A DNA stretch of 35,406 nucleotides from Deltaproteobacteria bacterium (GTDB taxonomy: Bacteria; Desulfobacterota; Desulfuromonadia; Desulfuromonadales; Geopsychrobacteraceae), in NCBI GenBank assembly GCA_024280485.1, contig JAJRQB010000059.1, positions 1 through 35,406 of the forward strand, read 5' to 3'. Positions within the stretch are counted from its first letter, which is position 1. Each line of letters begins with the position of its first letter. This document shows positions 34,744 through 35,406 of the stretch, in pieces. The notes under the pieces are model-generated. The model was not told where the DNA came from and did no database searches. It was given only the letters and a program-made list of their open reading frames with translations. The translations under genes were made by a program, and so were the position numbers.

Positions 34744-35297
34744 CAGAGAAGAAGCTTCCTCACCTTTTCACGCAGTTCCTCCGGGCGAAAAGATTTTGTA
34801 AGAAAGTTGTCAGCTCCAGCACGGATCGCATCCATACCATCTGCCTCGCGGCGATAAACGCCACTCATCGCAAGAATGCGGGTTTTGTGCAGCTGATTGT
34901 TTTCGCGAATCTCAGCGATAAGTTCAAGACCGTTCTTATCCGGCAGATTCAAGTCGAGCACGATCAAGTCACAAGGTTGCTGGCGCAGCTGCTCAAGGGC
35001 CTCTGCGGCGGTTGCTGCCAAGGCCATATTCAGATTCAGTGGCATCAATAAATCGACAAGCATTTCACGAAAAAAATGAGCATCATCCACAACTAACACC
35101 TTGGCACAGGCATGAATTGTCGGTGGCTGCCCTTCAGTTTGCGGCGCAATGAGAGTGAAGTGAAATTTACAATTTGGGCATAAAAGTCGCGTATCAGAAC
35201 GGCCTGGCGCCACATCCTTAATGCGGTAGCGAGTTGTACAATCTGGGCAGGAGATAATCATAACAGGATCAAGTCCAAAAGTTGCTGTAAATTCCAT
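34743..35297 (-). CDS. Zinc-ribbon plus receiver-domain protein
   Basis: A 184-residue protein. The N-terminal MJ0042-type zinc ribbon has C17, C20, C40 and C43 (CPDCTTRYRI and CPNCKFHF). It is followed by a receiver domain with DD at 71-72 and phosphoacceptor Asp115 (VLDLNLPDKNG). Such fusions are common in Geobacter-type bacteria, where the ribbon may bind nucleic acid or protein. The start at 35297 has AGG just four bases upstream; an ATG at 35261 giving MIISCPDC is the usual family opening and may be the real start. It overlaps the PNP gene by one base. Confidence 0.9.
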   Translation of the reverse strand: MEFTATFGLDPVMIISCPDCTTRYRIKDVAPGRSDTRLLCPNCKFHFTLIAPQTEGQPPTIHACAKVLVVDDAHFFREMLVDLLMPLNLNMALAATAAEALEQLRQQPCDLIVLDLNLPDKNGLELIAEIRENNQLHKTRILAMSGVYRREADGMDAIRAGADNFLTKSFRPEELREKVRKLLL

Positions 35298-35318
35298 CTC
35301 GCCTGATTGGCGGTAAGT

Positions 35319-35406
35319 TCAGCGGATCGCCACGACTGCCTCTTCCGTGGAAGAGCTTTGTTCTGCAACCCACTCATGGAGGTCGGCCATATCCAGATAT
35401 CGACGC
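35319..35406 (-). CDS. 3' end of an unidentified gene
   Basis: The minus strand is open from the window edge through RRYLDMADLHEWVAEQSS to VVAIR and a TGA at 35319, 21 bases before the zinc-ribbon receiver gene. The 28 visible residues are helical with a Trp/Glu-rich stretch and do not identify the protein. Base use is coding-like and the gap is short, so it is probably the upstream gene of the same operon. Confidence 0.6.
   Translation of the reverse strand, partial: RRYLDMADLHEWVAEQSSSTEEAVVAIR

Noticed and set aside
1-35406. CRISPR array, tRNA, rRNA, prophage or insertion sequence
   Set aside because: Nothing with regular direct repeats, tRNA-like folds, rRNA text, integrase or transposase sequence was found.

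Overview
The window looks like a piece of the core chromosome of a mesophilic deltaproteobacterium, most likely of the Desulfuromonadales (Geobacter/Pelobacter/Desulfuromonas-like). This is inferred from the gene families and from mid-range base composition; no rRNA or other taxonomic marker was read. Almost everything lies on the minus strand. The exceptions are aroK, pfkA, the rpsD-transporter pair and a phospholipase C-like gene. I see no tRNA or rRNA gene, CRISPR array, prophage or insertion sequence.

Layout, left to right. The first codons of a typA/bipA-like GTPase diverge from aroK (shikimate kinase). An SOS operon, lexA - DUF6504-like protein - dinB (Pol IV), follows; its promoter sits inside a 50-bp near-perfect palindrome. 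Next come a large calcium-binding-looking Ig-repeat lipoprotein, then two M16 peptidase genes (one with a zinc site, one without), then lon. pfkA is convergent with an isolated hypF. A run of small genes follows: an unknown protein, a DUF924 protein, a SAM methyltransferase, a rhodanese and a DUF2059 protein. After these comes a large AddAB-like helicase/nuclease pair. The plus strand then carries a cysteine-free ribosomal protein S4 gene with a VUT-family membrane protein. A family 4 uracil-DNA glycosylase and a secreted Zn-phospholipase C-like protein are divergent from each other.

The right third is a minus-strand run: zinc-ribbon receiver protein, purine nucleoside phosphorylase, CheY-like regulator, universal stress protein, receiver-histidine kinase, COG2509 flavoprotein, YhaM-like HD nuclease, metallo-beta-lactamase-fold hydrolase and coaBC. 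Most neighbours overlap or lie within a few bases, which suggests coupled transcription.

Two adjacent genes, the MBL hydrolase and coaBC, each carry one frameshift. Restoring a single base in each gives proteins of normal family length. coaBC is normally essential, so either the sequence has local indel errors or the A7 tract in coaBC is read by slippage. The main themes are DNA repair (lexA-dinB, AddAB-like pair, UDG), protein quality control (lon, M16 pair) and stress signalling (receiver-UspA-kinase cluster). The most unusual features are the lexA palindrome, the two frameshifts, and the orphan S4-transporter pair with a small dyad upstream. I found no clear-cut undescribed defence or mobile system.
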